The notes beneath the pieces are model-generated. The model saw only the letters and a list, made by a program, of their open reading frames with translations, was not told the origin of the DNA and searched no databases. Shown here in pieces: positions 1 through 11,316 of a stretch of 64,000 bases of DNA; position 1 is the stretch's first letter, and the number at the start of each line of letters is the position of its first letter. The position numbers were made by a program, and so were the translations under genes. The DNA lies in assembly GCF_000350225.1 (NCBI RefSeq), contig NW_005179108.1:1-64000 (forward strand), read 5' to 3'. The stretch comes from Chondrus crispus (taxonomy: Eukaryota; Rhodophyta; Florideophyceae; Gigartinales; Gigartinaceae).

Positions 1-1651
1 AAGCAAAAGTACGTTCCACCAACAGGCAGCAAGACAGCACGCCGCAACACTTGTGCTGGCTAGAAGATGGACAGCGGATCCTTTCTACGGATGTGAGTGG
101 CAAGATTGTGATTTGGAGGTGGGACAATCTGGAGCGGGTGCAGGAGGAGGAGGAAGTCAACAAGGGCGTCGTAGTGAATGTGGTGTGGTCAAGCGATGAC
201 ATATGTGCTACCGTTAGCGAAGATGGAGACGTAGCGATGTACGATGTGAAGACGGGGAAGAAGATGTGGGAGGATGTTGAGACACATGCAAGCACTGTGC
301 TTCGTCTGAAGATGTCTGGAGATAGCAAGCGGGTGTTTACTGTAGCAGGAGATGGAAAGGTTGCGATGTGGGACAGCAAGACGGGCGACAAGTTGTGGGA
401 AGGCAAGGCAGGGCCGGGTAACGGTGGGAGAGCAATGTGGTCCAATGATGGGACGAGGGTGGTCGCGTGGGTTGATGGAAGAAGTGTGGGGTTGTGGGAT
501 GGGCAGACTGGGGACAAATTATGGGAGCGAAGCGTGACGGGCATGATTCAGGAGACAGGAGATTGCGTGGTCTGGAAACGACACGAAGATCGCGTGTTTG
601 GTTGACGGGGCCGGAAGCAGCGTTGTGCTGCGGAGCGCCAGAACAGGAGAGGCGATCGGGGTCGCGTGTGGGGATACAGATTGCAGGGCCGTGCTGTGGA
701 GGGCCAGAACAGGAGAGACGATGGGCGATGCCCCCGAACGTGACTCAGATTCGGTCGGCCTGAAATGGGCTGCAGACCACGGTCTGCTTGAGTGGTGGTC
801 TTCAGACGAACTCGCAGACGAAACTCACGAAATTCACATAGATTGGTTCAACTTTGTGAAGCGGCCTGGAGATGGAGATGAAGGTGAAGAAGGTGAGCTT
901 GGGTGGTATGAAGCCAAACGTCCCACAGACAAATCTCTGCCTCCGTTCTCTGTTGATGCGTGGAATGCGTGGATTGAACGAGCAAGAGAAGAACGAAAAC
1001 ATACTGGATACTCAAGTATGATCGTGAAGTGGTCTCCAGATGACAAGTGGATCGCCGCGTCTACTGGAGCGAAATATGGGAGAGTTATGATTTGGAATTG
1101 GGAGACAGGTGTAACATATCGGTACCAGTCACGAGTCGCTCCTGACTTCGGACCCAGTTCAACTCTTGAATGGTCCGGCGACGGACGACGCGTAGCCTAT
1201 GGAGCTGAAGAAAAGCTTGCGATATGGGATATTGAGACAGGGGCGATAATAATGCACAAACAAGGAGGACTACCGTAGCAAATTGCTTGGTTCCAAGACG
1301 GGTCGCGAATGGCGACGTTGAGCGGATATGGAACGTTACAAATCCTGTTTGTGACGAATCAAGGCACTCTGCGAAGAGCAATACGATGACGTTAAATATC
1401 TCAACCAGAGCGATCTACGTCAGTTAATCGATACAAATGAGGGGAAACTCACTGCGGATCTAGAGAGGAAACTGAGGATTCGGCAGAAGGGAGATAGAGT
1501 GTTTTACACGGCAGGAGATGACGAAATCTGCCTAGCAACCGCCGTTGCAAAAGGGTGGCGCTGGTATTGTTCTGCCTCAAGTCGGCACATTGCGATTCGT
1601 CCACATGAGCAAGACGGGACAGGTCTGTACTTTTGCGAGCTCGTAGAGTGA
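1..1651 (+). pseudogene. WD40 C-terminal part of a TIR-NB-ARC-WD40 gene (copy A), broken
   Basis: The translation shows serial WD40 blades, each ending in an IWRWD-, MYDVKTG-, MWDSKTG- or LWDGQTG-type motif, down to a terminal ELVE followed by a stop at 1649-1651. The same blades in the same order occur at 42300-43937 in copy E, which has TIR and NB-ARC upstream, so this is the 3' part of a paralogue whose 5' end lies outside the window. Lesions: the frame changes near 555-600; a TAG at 1276-1278 replaces a glutamine codon of copy E; a small indel lies near 1370. The family uses a WD40 propeller as sensor or oligomer-gating domain in Apaf-1-like STAND proteins. That role is inferred; the copy is probably dead. 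Confidence 0.8.
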
Positions 1652-1673
1652 TTGATTGTGAGTACAAGAGGTA

Positions 1674-2496
1674 CAGTCGACCCTACGCATTAGTGCCGCC
1701 CTGTGTAAGGACTAGTAATACGGCACTAATTCGGAGCGGCACAATCAGAAAGCAGAATCACTACCAGGCCAGAACTCTGTTATTAGAGTCTGCTGCTGTT
1801 GCTGCCTTTGACCCTGTCTCTCATGCCTAACTTCTAGAAAAGCTCGTTTTGCGGACCTCAAGTGCGATAAGGCATTGCTCACATCGCACTCCACACCCAG
1901 ACTCTCCAAAGACCCAAACAACCTTGCTAGCACTACAGCACTCGGTACGGCCCGCCTCTCCGTAATTTCACACTCGTCTTCTGCCTCACAATCATCCATC
2001 ATAGCATCACTGGCAGACTGATTCTGTAGCTCTCCACCATAATGTATTGAATCGCAAGCATTAAGCTTCTGCCACAAGCTCATTAGTCTCGATCTCAATC
2101 CATTCCTCCACATCTTTCCTGCAGAATTCTGCAGTTTCTGCAAGGCCGTCTTCTGGCACCAGGCTCAGTCGGGAGAGAAGCCCTACTATACCATCCACCA
2201 TAGATTTATCAATTTCTGTTTCATTTCGACCAACTTTCCGACCTGCAGCAGATGCCCAACCTCGATTTTCTGTGCAATCGTAAGGCGCGTACGCTTCGCT
2301 TTGGCGATCTTTTCAGGATTCATGTTAGGGCCTTTGAGTGAGGTGCCATCACGTCACCAGTTGAGCTGAGGCGCATGAGGAGTGGCCGATGACGATGTCG
2401 TGCACGACACGTGGCAGAACCTGTGTCTGCCGGTTTTGGCGGCACTAATTCGAGGGTGGCAATAATGAAAGCGGCACTATTGCGCGTCCCCCCCTG
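1674..2496 (-). mobile_element. Short Tigger/pogo-type DNA transposon, internally deleted
   Basis: The ends start with CAG on both sides and are flanked by TA (1672-1673 and 2497-2498). The left end begins CAGTCGACCC and the reverse complement of the right end begins CAGGGGGGAC; both continue to a shared TAGTGCCGC, giving imperfect inverted repeats of about 25 bp. Pogo/Tigger elements use TA targets and CAG termini. The interior carries minus-strand remnants of a Tigger transposase. The insertion lies inside the 3' tail repeat of copy A, because the tail motif resumes directly after 2498. The element is non-autonomous. Confidence 0.75.
1745..2323 (-). pseudogene. Tigger/pogo transposase remnant (helix-turn-helix start plus C-terminus)
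   Basis: Two minus-strand pieces survive. From an ATG at 2321-2323, 45 residues run to a stop at 2186 and contain KRTRLTIAQKIEV, the usual start of the Psq/CENP-B type helix-turn-helix of Tigger transposases. From 2143 to 1745 a second piece has an acidic stretch and ends in QQQQQTLITEFW, which resembles the short C-terminal tail of Tigger and pogo proteins. The DDE catalytic domain between them is missing, so the protein cannot catalyse transposition. The intact HTH piece could still bind DNA, but this is speculation. Confidence 0.65.
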
Positions 2497-2502
2497 TACT
2501 GA

Positions 2503-2590
2503 GCTCGTACAGTAGCGTGATTGTGACAGGACGAGCTCGTAACAGTAGCGTGATTGTGAAAGGTGTACTTTTACGAGTGTAACGCCCTGC
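2503..2590 (+). repeat. Tail repeat of the TIR-NB-ARC-WD40 gene family
   Basis: A unit of roughly 40 bp with the core ACGAGCTCGTAACAGTAG followed by GTGATTGTGA occurs about twice here. Related units lie at the 3' end of copy A (1627-1660), at 10529-10573 and twice after copy E (43908-43968). The unit overlaps the last codons of the WD40 gene, so it marks its 3' region. Confidence 0.7.
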
Positions 2591-2632
2591 GCTCGCAACG
2601 ATAGCTACTAGAGAGCGAGATGTCTACGTGAC

Positions 2633-2953
2633 TGAACGAGGTGAGCAATAAACGTGATCGAGAGTTGGTTCCTCTCCTGTGTGAGGGGGCGAGCTGCCCC
2701 CGGTCACACAACTTTATGTCATCCAGTCCGAGACTGGTGGGCGCGATACCGCGCCGCCGTCGAGTGTAGATTACTAATTAATAGTTAAATCTACGATCGT
2801 GCGCATACAAAATTCTCCCTTTTGGTCGGACTACATTCGTCGCCCAATGCCATCTGTCCAAGTATGGACGGCGGCGGTCCGGAGCGTTCTTATTGGACGA
2901 AATGGCTTTCGCCACCTCATGGCTAAAGGCCCTATGATATGCCTATCTTGGCA
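2633..2953 (-). repeat. 3' LTR of the copia element
   Basis: A 321-bp copy of the repeat at 9147-9467. On the element strand it starts TGCCAAGATAGG and ends CGTTCA. By eye the two LTRs differ at very few positions (for example AATAAACG here and AATAGACG in the other copy), which suggests a fairly recent insertion. Confidence 0.95.
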
Positions 2954-3437
2954 CCGTCCTTCGGAAGACATATTCCGTTCAACTGAACCACATCACAAAC
3001 TTTTTGACGTAAAACTACTTCCGGACCCTTGCACCATCTTCCTGTGGCTTTGTCAAGCATAGATCAAAGACTTAACAACACTTTGGTTCATCGACCAATT
3101 TGGTTTGTATGCTCACTCACGCAGTACAACTTCTGCAGTTGAAAAAGGGACACAGTATTGTGCACACTTACAGAACACAGGGCACATTACACACAAAACT
3201 CTTTCCTCGGCGTGACCACAACGTAACAACTACTCTTTTGGCAAGAGAACCAGTAAACTTCCAAAACCTTTGCAGGGAAATCGGAGAAGGTAAATCAAGC
3301 AGGACGGCATCACACACATCTGGTAGAAAATAAAACAACGCAAAACAAAGAACTGTTGGACGTAAAACGCAGTGGATATTGAAACATACCGTTTAGTTTG
3401 AGTCTGTACCGTCCCTGAGAGTAGCACTTTCAGTACC
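2954..3437 (-). other. 3' untranslated region of the copia element
   Basis: This stretch lies between the RNase H stop and the 3' LTR. It has no convincing coding content. The bases next to the LTR read GAAGGACGG on the element strand, a short purine-rich stretch where the polypurine tract is expected. Confidence 0.6.
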
Positions 3438-5676
3438 TTAAAACTTCTCAAGACGAATTAGGTAAACCATATGACCTAATGTCTGAGGTGACATTATCTT
3501 TGTCAATAAATCTGCAGGTTGATTCTCAGAGCTCACATGAGTCAGCTGAACCACAGAATTCTCAATAAGTTCACGGACATGGTTAATCTTTAAGTCGATG
3601 TGCTTGTTCTTTGCAGAGACTTGAGAATTCGTAGCCGGAGATTGAGCTGCAGTACTGTCAATCATGACAATACTTGCGATAAACGCTTCCTTATCATTCC
3701 ATTGCGATGCATGAGCGAATTCCCAAAACAGCTTTCGAAGCCATGATAATTCCTTAGTGCAAGAGGAGAGAGCAATGTACTCGGCTTCAGCGGAGGACAA
3801 GGAGATGACTGTTTGACGTTTGCTTCTCCAATAAACTGGTGCTTCCTTGATGGCGATAATGAATCCAGTTGTTGACCGCCTCGTGTCTTTGCATCCTCCC
3901 CAATCGGCATCAACACAAGCAACAATAGAGTCTGGGTTGAAGTTGCAATTGCGTCGGAAATGTAGCCCATAGTCCAATGTACCAGACACATATTTCATGA
4001 CACGTTTCAAGTACGACATGTGTCGGGGGGTGGGTGCATGTAAGTGGCGGCCTAAGACAGATATCGGGAATGAAAGGTCTGGACGGGTGCAAACTGCCAA
4101 GTAGTTGAGACCACCGATGATTGTGCGGTACTGACAGTACTCCTTTTCGACGCGTGTTCACCTAGATGTGCAGGGAGCAGGTCCGCATTCAACGGCAGAG
4201 GAGTCCAGACCGAGTTAGCTTGATCAAGTTCGTGAGTCAGTAGGAGAGACTCAGCATAGCGCGTCTGATGGACCTTGATGTGGTCGGGTTCTTTGGAGAT
4301 CTGCCATCCAATGAAGGAAGAAAGGGTACCGAACAACTTAACGTTGAACTGAGCCGACAATCTTTCCTTGAACCATGACATCAAGTGCGTGCTATTGGAG
4401 TCAAATTCTATGTCATCGACCACAATAGCGACAATGACAAACTCGTTGCCTTTGCGGAAGAAGTAGAGTCGAGCGTCGTATCGCAAGGTGTTGAACTTCC
4501 AAGAGTTCAGACAAGTCTCCAGTGGAGAACCCCATATCTTTCCGGCTTGTTTGTTTCCGTACGTGGAACCATGTACTTCAGCAACATGACCAGGCTTCCT
4601 TTGAAGCCGACTTGAATCCGTGGGCAGTTCCATAATAATTGGAATGTCAAGTTTGCCGTAGAGATAGGTGTAGCATAAACACCCCCAAACGGATAGGGGT
4701 GTATGCTTAGTCCTGGAAGACCCGTACGTACGAGAAGACGGGGGAAGTTGGACCAGCTAACGAAAACGGAGCACGGGCCCGGGTAGCGAAGTAGAGCGGG
4801 ATCGGGGGGAGGACGCGCACACGCGCGGGCCGATCTACGCCTCGACGCCCCGGAGCAGCGCTGGGTTACGTTCCAGCGCTGACGGGCGGAGGTGGATCTA
4901 GGCTCGCTCGCGTGCTCGCGCGTCCTCTACCTGCGCTCGGTCTCGCCTTAAGGTAGCTAACGGAAGCTTCCTTAGGATAAGCTGGAAGTCAGACCTAGGC
5001 GGTCGGTCGTGGACAAGTCCGTGCTCGTCCCCCTTCGCCGCCGCCCGTCCGCTCCGTTATTTAATATACAATTAGTCTATCGTAACTTAGTACAGTACGT
5101 ACTGTACTATGCGGTACTACAGTAGTCGGCACTGTCAGCGGACAGGGCTGACTGTATACGCGTCGTACACGTATGGTACACGTGGGGGCACCTGCGCCCC
5201 TACACGTGTGGTACAGGCCCTCTGTAAGGTCCGCACCTTACAGAGCCGGATCCAATTTCTAATCTAATCCTTTTGGTAGTTATACCACAATAGGCATTAG
5301 AAATGTCTGCGCCTTCAAGCTCCAGGTTGTGACTACTTGCGAACGCCAGCAAGATGCGAAGCGTTTCGTGCGTGGCCACTGGAGCGTAGGCGTTGTCTGG
5401 ATCGTAGTCAGTGAATGGCTTCTGCTGGTCACCACGTACACAGCACCGAGCTTTGTGAAGGGCGTTCCCGACGTCGTCAAGCGGCTTGAGTCTGAATACC
5501 CAAGCCAAGTGAATGGGACTGGATGCATATCTACAGCTGAAGGATAAGTATCCATGTCCGACGTTCGACAAGAGCATCGAACTCTCTGTCAATGGCGGCA
5601 GCCCAGTTTGGGTCTTCACAGGACCGTGAGAAAGAACGCGGAAGAAGCGGGTCGCGCATGGTTTTCTTCGACACAA
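3438..5676 (-). pseudogene. copia reverse transcriptase and RNase H, split by a solo LTR
   Basis: Reverse transcriptase copies element RNA to cDNA and RNase H removes the RNA strand. The RT start (5676-5295) shows KARCCVRGDQQ and YAPVATHETLRILLAFA, then ADISNAY. The frame is interrupted at 5289 and resumes at about 4668 with YLYGK. It continues to VVDD (the catalytic YVDD box, with V for Y), GWQISK and RYAESLL. After a frame change near 4100-4150 the RNase H region runs to 3438 with RPDLSF, DADWGG, STTGF, SLSSAEAEYIALS and KHIDLK. Removing the solo LTR rejoins the two RT halves. Frame breaks near 5545 and 4100 show decay independent of that insertion. Confidence 0.9.
4669..5289 (-). mobile_element. 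Solo LTR of a Ty3/gypsy family related to the element at 53605
   Basis: This 621-bp insertion lies inside the copia RT. On the minus strand it begins TGTGGTATAAC and ends ATGCTACA, and it is flanked by a perfect 5-bp duplication (ATAGG on +, 4664-4668 and 5290-5294). Both ends match the LTR at 53605-54197, which begins TGTGGTATAACCCC and ends TATACTACA. No internal region is present, so a full element probably inserted and then recombined between its LTRs. Confidence 0.9.
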
Positions 5677-6898
5677 ACACTGTAGGGTGAAGTGTTAAGG
5701 CTGCAGTGAGTACAGATATCAACTGCTCTTCCCCATCGTATTCGCCTTCAGTACCGGGAGCCGATTCTTCGTCTGGAAATGTTGGTTGGCCGAAGGCATC
5801 GAGTTCCATGTCACCGGAGATACCATCCATCAATGTCGACATACTCGGTAGATGCTCCGAGTTGTCATGACGGAAGTCTTGTGCACGCGTGTTGATTATC
5901 TTCTGCGTGGACGGAACGAAGATGCGAAATAGAGTGACTTCACTTTTCATACCCACGAAGTGTCCAAACACGGTGCGAGGAAGATGCTTCTTCTGGCGAG
6001 TGGTTTTCGGTCTATAGATGAACGCATGTCCTTTCTGCCCAAACTCCGGAACCATTGTGAAGTCGATCCGAGTATTGCAGTTCCAAGCCGGAATGGGAAT
6101 GTCACCTTTGATGCGCTCAGAGGGGGCGCGATTGCGGAGCCACTTGCCATGATTTATGGCCTCTCCCCATAGTTGGAGAGGTGGGTCACTCGCAAAGAGA
6201 AGAACTCTTGCTCTTACCCAGTGTTCTTGGATAAGTCGTTCTGCAGATCCGTTGCTTTCAGAAGCGTAGGCAGGAGAGTAGTCAAGCTTGATGCCGTAAT
6301 TGTGACTGAACTCCTTAACGTCTTCCCCTTTGTTCTCCCCAGCCCGATCCAGCTTAATGTTCTGAAGCCGAAGCTGATCGTTAAACTCAGTCTGTGAGCG
6401 GTTGCGGTACCATTCGAGATGTCTATATGTCTCATTCTTTGTCATGAGCATGAAGACATCAGGCTTGCCGGTGTAGTCGTCCAGTATTGCAAGTGTGTAG
6501 GAGTTCCCAGCGACACTTGGAGTCACAGGACCTGAAATGTCAATGTGAATCAACTCCAGGGGCTGCTTTGTGATGAATCCACTTTTAGACAAAGGAGCAC
6601 GATGAGCTTTCCCTTTTAAGCAAGGGACGCAATCGAGTTGCTGAAGGATGGACTTTTCAAAGAACGGACCAGATTCGACTGCATGGGAAAGCTTGATGTA
6701 GCGGTTAATGCCAAGGTGGCCAGTCTTCCCATGCCACTCCAGGGCAGGATTCTTGTTGACGGTCATGGCGACTGTTGTCAAAGACATGTTTGATTTTGAA
6801 TTGTTCATATCGAGAGGGTACAATATTGTAATGGATATCCATTCTTCTTCTGAGTTTCCCGCAAAATCTTCCAAGTTCCTTTCTCCATTAGGAAACAT
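5531..6898 (-). pseudogene. copia integrase
   Basis: Integrase inserts the cDNA. Visible parts: a GAG-pre-integrase zinc-binding segment (LEWHGKTGHLG then CVPCLKG), the catalytic core with HIDISGP (first Asp), KLDRAGEN (second Asp, where copia proteins usually read TDNGGEF) and ESNGSAERL (Glu), and a downstream acidic linker. The frame differs from the Gag-protease frame; the shift lies between 6898 and 6805. The frame is lost again at about 5531 before RT. The second catalytic box is changed from the family norm although Asp is kept. Confidence 0.88.
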
Positions 6899-8295
6899 GC
6901 GTTGTGCGGACGGATGTCGTCGGTAAACGCAATAATGAAGTTAGAACTTAATAGCCCGACTGAGAGAATGTTGGAAGAGAAGTGAGGGGCATGGTAAGCT
7001 TCGATTACCATGCTACCGCCAAGAGGGATTGACACTTCTCCTTGGCCAACTAGTCTTGACACACCACATGCAGCCATGACATCTTGTGAAATACGTGAGT
7101 AGTTGATGAAAGATTTTCGAGAATGGAAGAAATGATGCGTAGCACCGGAGTCAATGTGCGCGCAGGACCTCTTCGTGCTAGATACTTCAGCAGTTTGGCT
7201 TCGGAAGTCGAAGTCGTTGTGTTGTAGTTGCACCATGAATCCTCTTGGGACTTCGTCGTCCGCTTGAGCGAAGCGAGTGGAGGGGTGAGGACCTCCTTGG
7301 CTTCTGTGGTTGTTGCTAGCTCCCCAACCGCGAGTAGGAGGGTCAGCATTGTTGTGGATGGTACCACGAGGAGGAAGAGCGTCCGGAAGTTGCGTACCGA
7401 AGTGCACATTTCGATTGGGACGGGAGGAGGGACGTCCTTGAGGCGCTTGTCTACTTCCTGCCCCCTCGTCCCTTAGTCGGTCCCAACAGTCATTGTAAAA
7501 GTGACCCGGACGTTTGCAGTAGTTACAAGTGCGCTTGTCGACTCGCCCTCCGAAGGTTCCTCTTTGTCCAACACGTCTACCCCTGGGACTTCTTCCTCGA
7601 CCTCTACCTCTTGAACCACGACCGCCTCTTTGCGCGAAGTTGGCCTTAGGCTGAGAAGAGTTATTGTCACTCGGCTGCTGCATGTTGTAAGGATTACCTC
7701 GACGTGCAATCTCGGTTTGCACAGCATTGACAATCTTGTTGAAGTTGAGGTCCTGTGGAGTAGAGACCATAGCGAGAGGCGCAAACGAGGAAGGCAAAGA
7801 GCGGATTAACTTGGAAGTTTTCTCCGACTCAGAGAGCCCAGCATCATAGGTAGCTGGCTCCCCGATGGCTGTTAAAAACGAGGCGACATGCTTGTCCCAG
7901 TTACCATTGTCTTTGAAGATTAAGGTGTCCAACTTTTGTTTGACGTTTTGCACCACTTGAGCGTTTGACATCGTGAAGATACGCTCAAGCTCTTTCCACA
8001 GATCGGAGGCCGTCGTTTCATCGTCGTCCACAAGCAAGCGTGTTTGGGACGCGACGGCGTCTCCAAGGCAAAGAATGATATTGCCTTTTGCACGCGCAGC
8101 TCACATCATCCAGTCCTCGATTGCATCACTCGAAGATGCACCACGGCCGGGGGGCTCCGGTTTCATTTCGACCAGAAGTGGATTGTTGCGCTGAAGATAA
8201 GCCTTCATCTTCCTGCGCCATTGGATGAAGTCAGACGGGACTTTGAGTTTTGGCACTTTGCTCAGGGAGTCACCGCCTTCACCATTACTTGACAT
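6805..8295 (-). pseudogene. copia Gag and protease with one in-frame stop
   Basis: The likely start is the ATG at 8293-8295 (MSSNGEGGD). The reading frame meets a TGA at 8101-8103 and continues in the same frame to 6805. Downstream lie a Gag core (DLWKELERIFTM, then KQKLDTLIF), an RG-rich tract, a CCHC zinc knuckle (CNYCKRPGHFYNDC) and the retropepsin site HIDSGATHHF. Gag packages the RNA; the protease cuts the polyprotein. The TGA replaces a sense codon, so Gag would be truncated to about 64 residues without read-through. Confidence 0.9.
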
Positions 8296-9128
8296 GACGG
8301 CGAGTTGACAGAAAGCTGCGCAGAAGTGCGAACTGTAGTGAGTGTATTGAGGGGTGCGAAAATTAAACTTGAGAGAAAATCGGCACCACGAAAACACAAC
8401 GAGCACGCACACAACCCGAATAAATTGTTGACCAAAGTTGTCCACAATAACTTTGCAGTGGTGCAAGAGGGCCAAATGAGCTCCAATATTGACGGACGAC
8501 GTTCACAGTGATGATCAATGTCAACCACCTTTGCCGGTGTTGGCAAAAGTTAAAGGAAGTCCCCAAAGACAAAAGAAAACAACCGAAAGTTGTAAAATGG
8601 GAACCTCAATCGACGTCGAAGTAAAGTGTCTTAGACAATTGGTCGAGGAAAACCGAATGGAGGCCAAATAAAACGCAGCAATCACACAACGTCAAACCCC
8701 AACAAGTAACCACACCACCGACAAACACTTGACTAGAATTGACTGGACTTGACTAGATTTCTAAACTTGATTTCCAACTTGAGCTTGAGATGTGCTTGAG
8801 GTAACGTAGCACGAGCAATAGTAGCGCAGAGCAGTGCGGTGCGGTGCGTTGTGGAGCACCCGGCGCGAGAGAGGAAAGCAGAGGAAGCGCAATAGCTGTA
8901 GGAAAATAGTAGACCGACACCACGAGTTGACTCAGAGAACTGAGATGCCCCACCCGATCCCGGGCCCGCGGGCGCACTATAGGTTCGATGGTGGCGCAGT
9001 AGTCCACTGCGGCGTGCGCACGCGTAGTTGAGAAGTGGTGGTCGATGCGCAGATAGGATGAGTGGAGTAAAGGAGGAAGGAGGGAAGCGCGGGTCGGTGG
9101 TGGTCTGAAGGGCGCAGTGAGCTCGTTC
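8296..9128 (-). other. 5' leader of the copia element
   Basis: Untranslated sequence between the primer binding site and Gag, about 830 bp. No coding region, tRNA or clear RNA gene was found in it. Confidence 0.5.
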
Positions 9129-9146
9129 CTCACCGCAGTGCTACCA
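9129..9146 (-). other. Primer binding site of the copia element
   Basis: Directly after the 5' LTR the minus strand reads TGGTAGCACTGCGGTGAG. It begins with TGG, as expected for pairing to the CCA end of a tRNA. It partly resembles the TGGTATCAGAGC site for initiator Met tRNA used by many copia elements, but the exact tRNA cannot be named. Confidence 0.6.
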
Positions 9147-9467
9147 TGAACGAGGTGAGCAATAGACGTGATCGAGAGTTGGTTCCTCTCCTGTGTGAGG
9201 GGGCGAGCTGCCCCCGGTCACACAACTTTATGTCATCCAGTCCGAGACTGGTGGGCGCGATACCGCGCCGCCGTCGAGTGTAGATTACTAATTAATAGTT
9301 AAATCTACGATCGTGCGCATACAAAATTCTCCCTTTTGGTCGGACTACATTCGTCGCCCAATGCCATCTGTCCAAGTATGGACGGCGGCGGTCCGGAGCG
9401 TTCTTATTGGACGAAATGGCTTTCGCCACCTCATGGCTAAAGGCCCTATGATATGCCTATCTTGGCA
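9147..9467 (-). repeat. 5' LTR of the copia element
   Basis: A 321-bp repeat matching 2633-2953. It is followed on the outside by GTGAC (9468-9472), the target duplication. It would carry the promoter for the minus-strand transcript. Confidence 0.95.
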
Positions 9468-9758
9468 GTGACGATGCCTTGGGGCGTAGCAGGGGTGGCC
9501 TCGCAGCGCGAGCCTGCCGCAGAGGTGAGTGGACAGCCACCTCTGAGACTGCGATTCCGCGTGCGTAGCCTTTGTAAGATGGGCCTACCGCCGAGCGAAA
9601 AGCCCCACTGCAGCACAGCAGTGGTTCCTGGTCTGACCAGGAGGTGTGTTGGGCGCAGCGCAACTGTCTTCGCCTGATGTCAGTCCTCCCTGTCAACAGG
9701 GACGGACTCCTTGTCAACAGGGACGACACCGGGCGGAGAGTGCGGATTGCCGCACCCG

Positions 9759-9798
9759 TTCGGGTTTTGTAAATAAAGTTCGGGTTTTGTAAATAAAG
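9759..9798 (+). repeat. Tandem 20-bp duplication with AATAAA
   Basis: TTCGGGTTTTGTAAATAAAG occurs twice head to tail. Each unit contains AATAAA, the eukaryotic polyadenylation signal; whether it is used is unknown. Confidence 0.8.
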
Positions 9799-10246
9799 GC
9801 AGCATGCTGCGCTGGGATCCGGGGAACCCGGGGAGACGCACACGTAGACTTCGCCCATTCTCTTGCTTTCGCATAGATACATCGCTCCTTTACTCTGAGC
9901 GCCGCGAGCACCCCGTCCGACTGTAACGACTCGCGGGCAAGACCCTGGCGCGGCGCGAAGGGGAAGAGAAAACCAAGGACCTTACAATGACACCACACGG
10001 CAAAGTCACACAGCAGAGGTCTCCTCTGAGTGCGCTGCCTTTATTCTTCCCAACCCCCTGCTCTCTTGGCATTTTATCCTCCTCCGCTCCGGCCGCGGTG
10101 GCGGAGCCACCCGCGCCCTTCGGAGCCAGGCACGCCAGCTCGTGTGCCTCGCCCTTTTGGCCCGCACGTCATCGCCCCGCGTGTAGCCCTCGTCCGAGCC
10201 AAGGGGTGGCAAATAAGAGGTACAATCTGTGAAAACCTAGGTACTT

Positions 10247-10269
10247 GGAACAGCCCTATGGGCTGTTCC
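10247..10269. repeat. Perfect 10-bp stem-loop
   Basis: GGAACAGCCC, a TAT loop, then GGGCTGTTCC. No gene ends directly here, so a terminator role is not supported. Confidence 0.75.
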
Positions 10270-10528
10270 CTTTGCTAAGCGAGAGACCGCCACGGAATTG
10301 CGGTCCCCTCGAGGCCACCTTCATTCCCTTACAGCATCCGCTGCTGTCGTTGTCAATCCTCTCACTTGCGCACCACGGCTCTGACCCTTACCGCGAACAG
10401 CTGCGCTCGCGCTCGATTGCAGACCGGTGTTTCCCAACAGCCCCGAGCTATTTCTACTACCGATCTGCGCCGAGCGGGGCGTTACACGACGTAGAAGCGC
10501 TTACTACCGAGTCCTGTGATCTGTCACA

Positions 10529-10573
10529 TGTACTTTTACGAGCTCGTAACAGTAGAGTGATTGTGAGAGGTGA
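10529..10573 (+). repeat. Tail repeat of the TIR-NB-ARC-WD40 family, isolated copy
   Basis: Contains TACTTTTACGAGCTCGTAAC followed by AGTAGAGTGATTGTGAGAGG, nearly identical to the 3' end of copies A and E. No WD40 coding sequence precedes it here. Confidence 0.7.
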
Positions 10574-11215
10574 TGTGTAAAGGGGAATTACAAGAGGATT
10601 GCTGCGGAATTTGAAGTCGCCCCGATGCCCCTCCAAAAAGAAAAATCGCCGGTGGATCTTTCTACGTATGTGTCGCGCGCAGTTGTGATCTGCACGACTT
10701 GGTCCCTGGAGAATCATCTCAATCTCTGTATTTGACGCCCCATCCCGGCAACAACCCAACATATATCGATATATCGTTGTGCCGGCTTATATTTCGGTGA
10801 TCCTACCCCGGGTTTCCTCAAACGTGTACGAGTTGATCTCAAAACCTCGTATGCAGTCGTAATGATTCCGGAAATGATCGGGAATAACGCGGCACGTGCT
10901 GAGAATAGTGGGGTCCAACCGGAGACGGAACAGGCACATACGATATCAGTTGTTCTAGAATGAGTTCAAGATATGCACGGCGGTTTTCCGGCGGTTTTCG
11001 CTTTGTCTGGTATTAGAAACTTCTTTTCCGCCGGGAAACGTAACCTTGGCGACGGTGTTAGTGTTGAGGTTGACGGCGTGTGCACCGTCGATGACGGACA
11101 GTCGTCGGGAGGAGATGGCTTGTTAGTTGTGGTGGGGGGGGGGGCGGAGCATGGTGGAGCATGAAGAGGTTGTCTGATATAGAGGGTTCTCGCCTTGTCT
11201 GGACACGGGCAAATG

Positions 11216-11316
11216 CGGCCCATTGTCCCTGTTCCAAACATCTCCTGATGTTGGAAAAGGCCGCATGCAACTGACGCGAAAAGCGAGGAGATGCTTGGAA
11301 CAGGGACAATGGGCCG
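11216..11316. repeat. Long hairpin with 31-bp arms
   Basis: The left arm 11216-11246 (CGGCCCATTGTCCCTGTTCC and 11 more bases) is the reverse complement of 11286-11316 with one mismatch. The loop is 39 nt. A short motif GACGCGAAAAGCG is repeated beside the right arm (11272 and 11326). This could be a MITE or the template of a fold-back RNA. Confidence 0.8.

Larger units (their letters stand above)
2633..9467 (-). mobile_element. Complete Ty1/copia LTR retrotransposon
   Basis: Two 321-bp direct repeats (2633-2953 and 9147-9467) start TG and end CA. They are flanked outside by a perfect 5-bp duplication GTGAC (2628-2632 and 9468-9472). The internal minus strand encodes, in order, Gag with a zinc knuckle, protease, integrase, reverse transcriptase and RNase H. 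Integrase before RT defines the copia order. A primer binding site abuts the 9147 LTR. The coding region has an in-frame stop, several frame breaks and a solo-LTR insertion, so the element is not autonomous. Confidence 0.95.

Noticed and set aside
802..1381. Antisense ORFs opposite the WD40 blades
   Set aside because: They mirror the conserved plus-strand blades and show no domain of their own.
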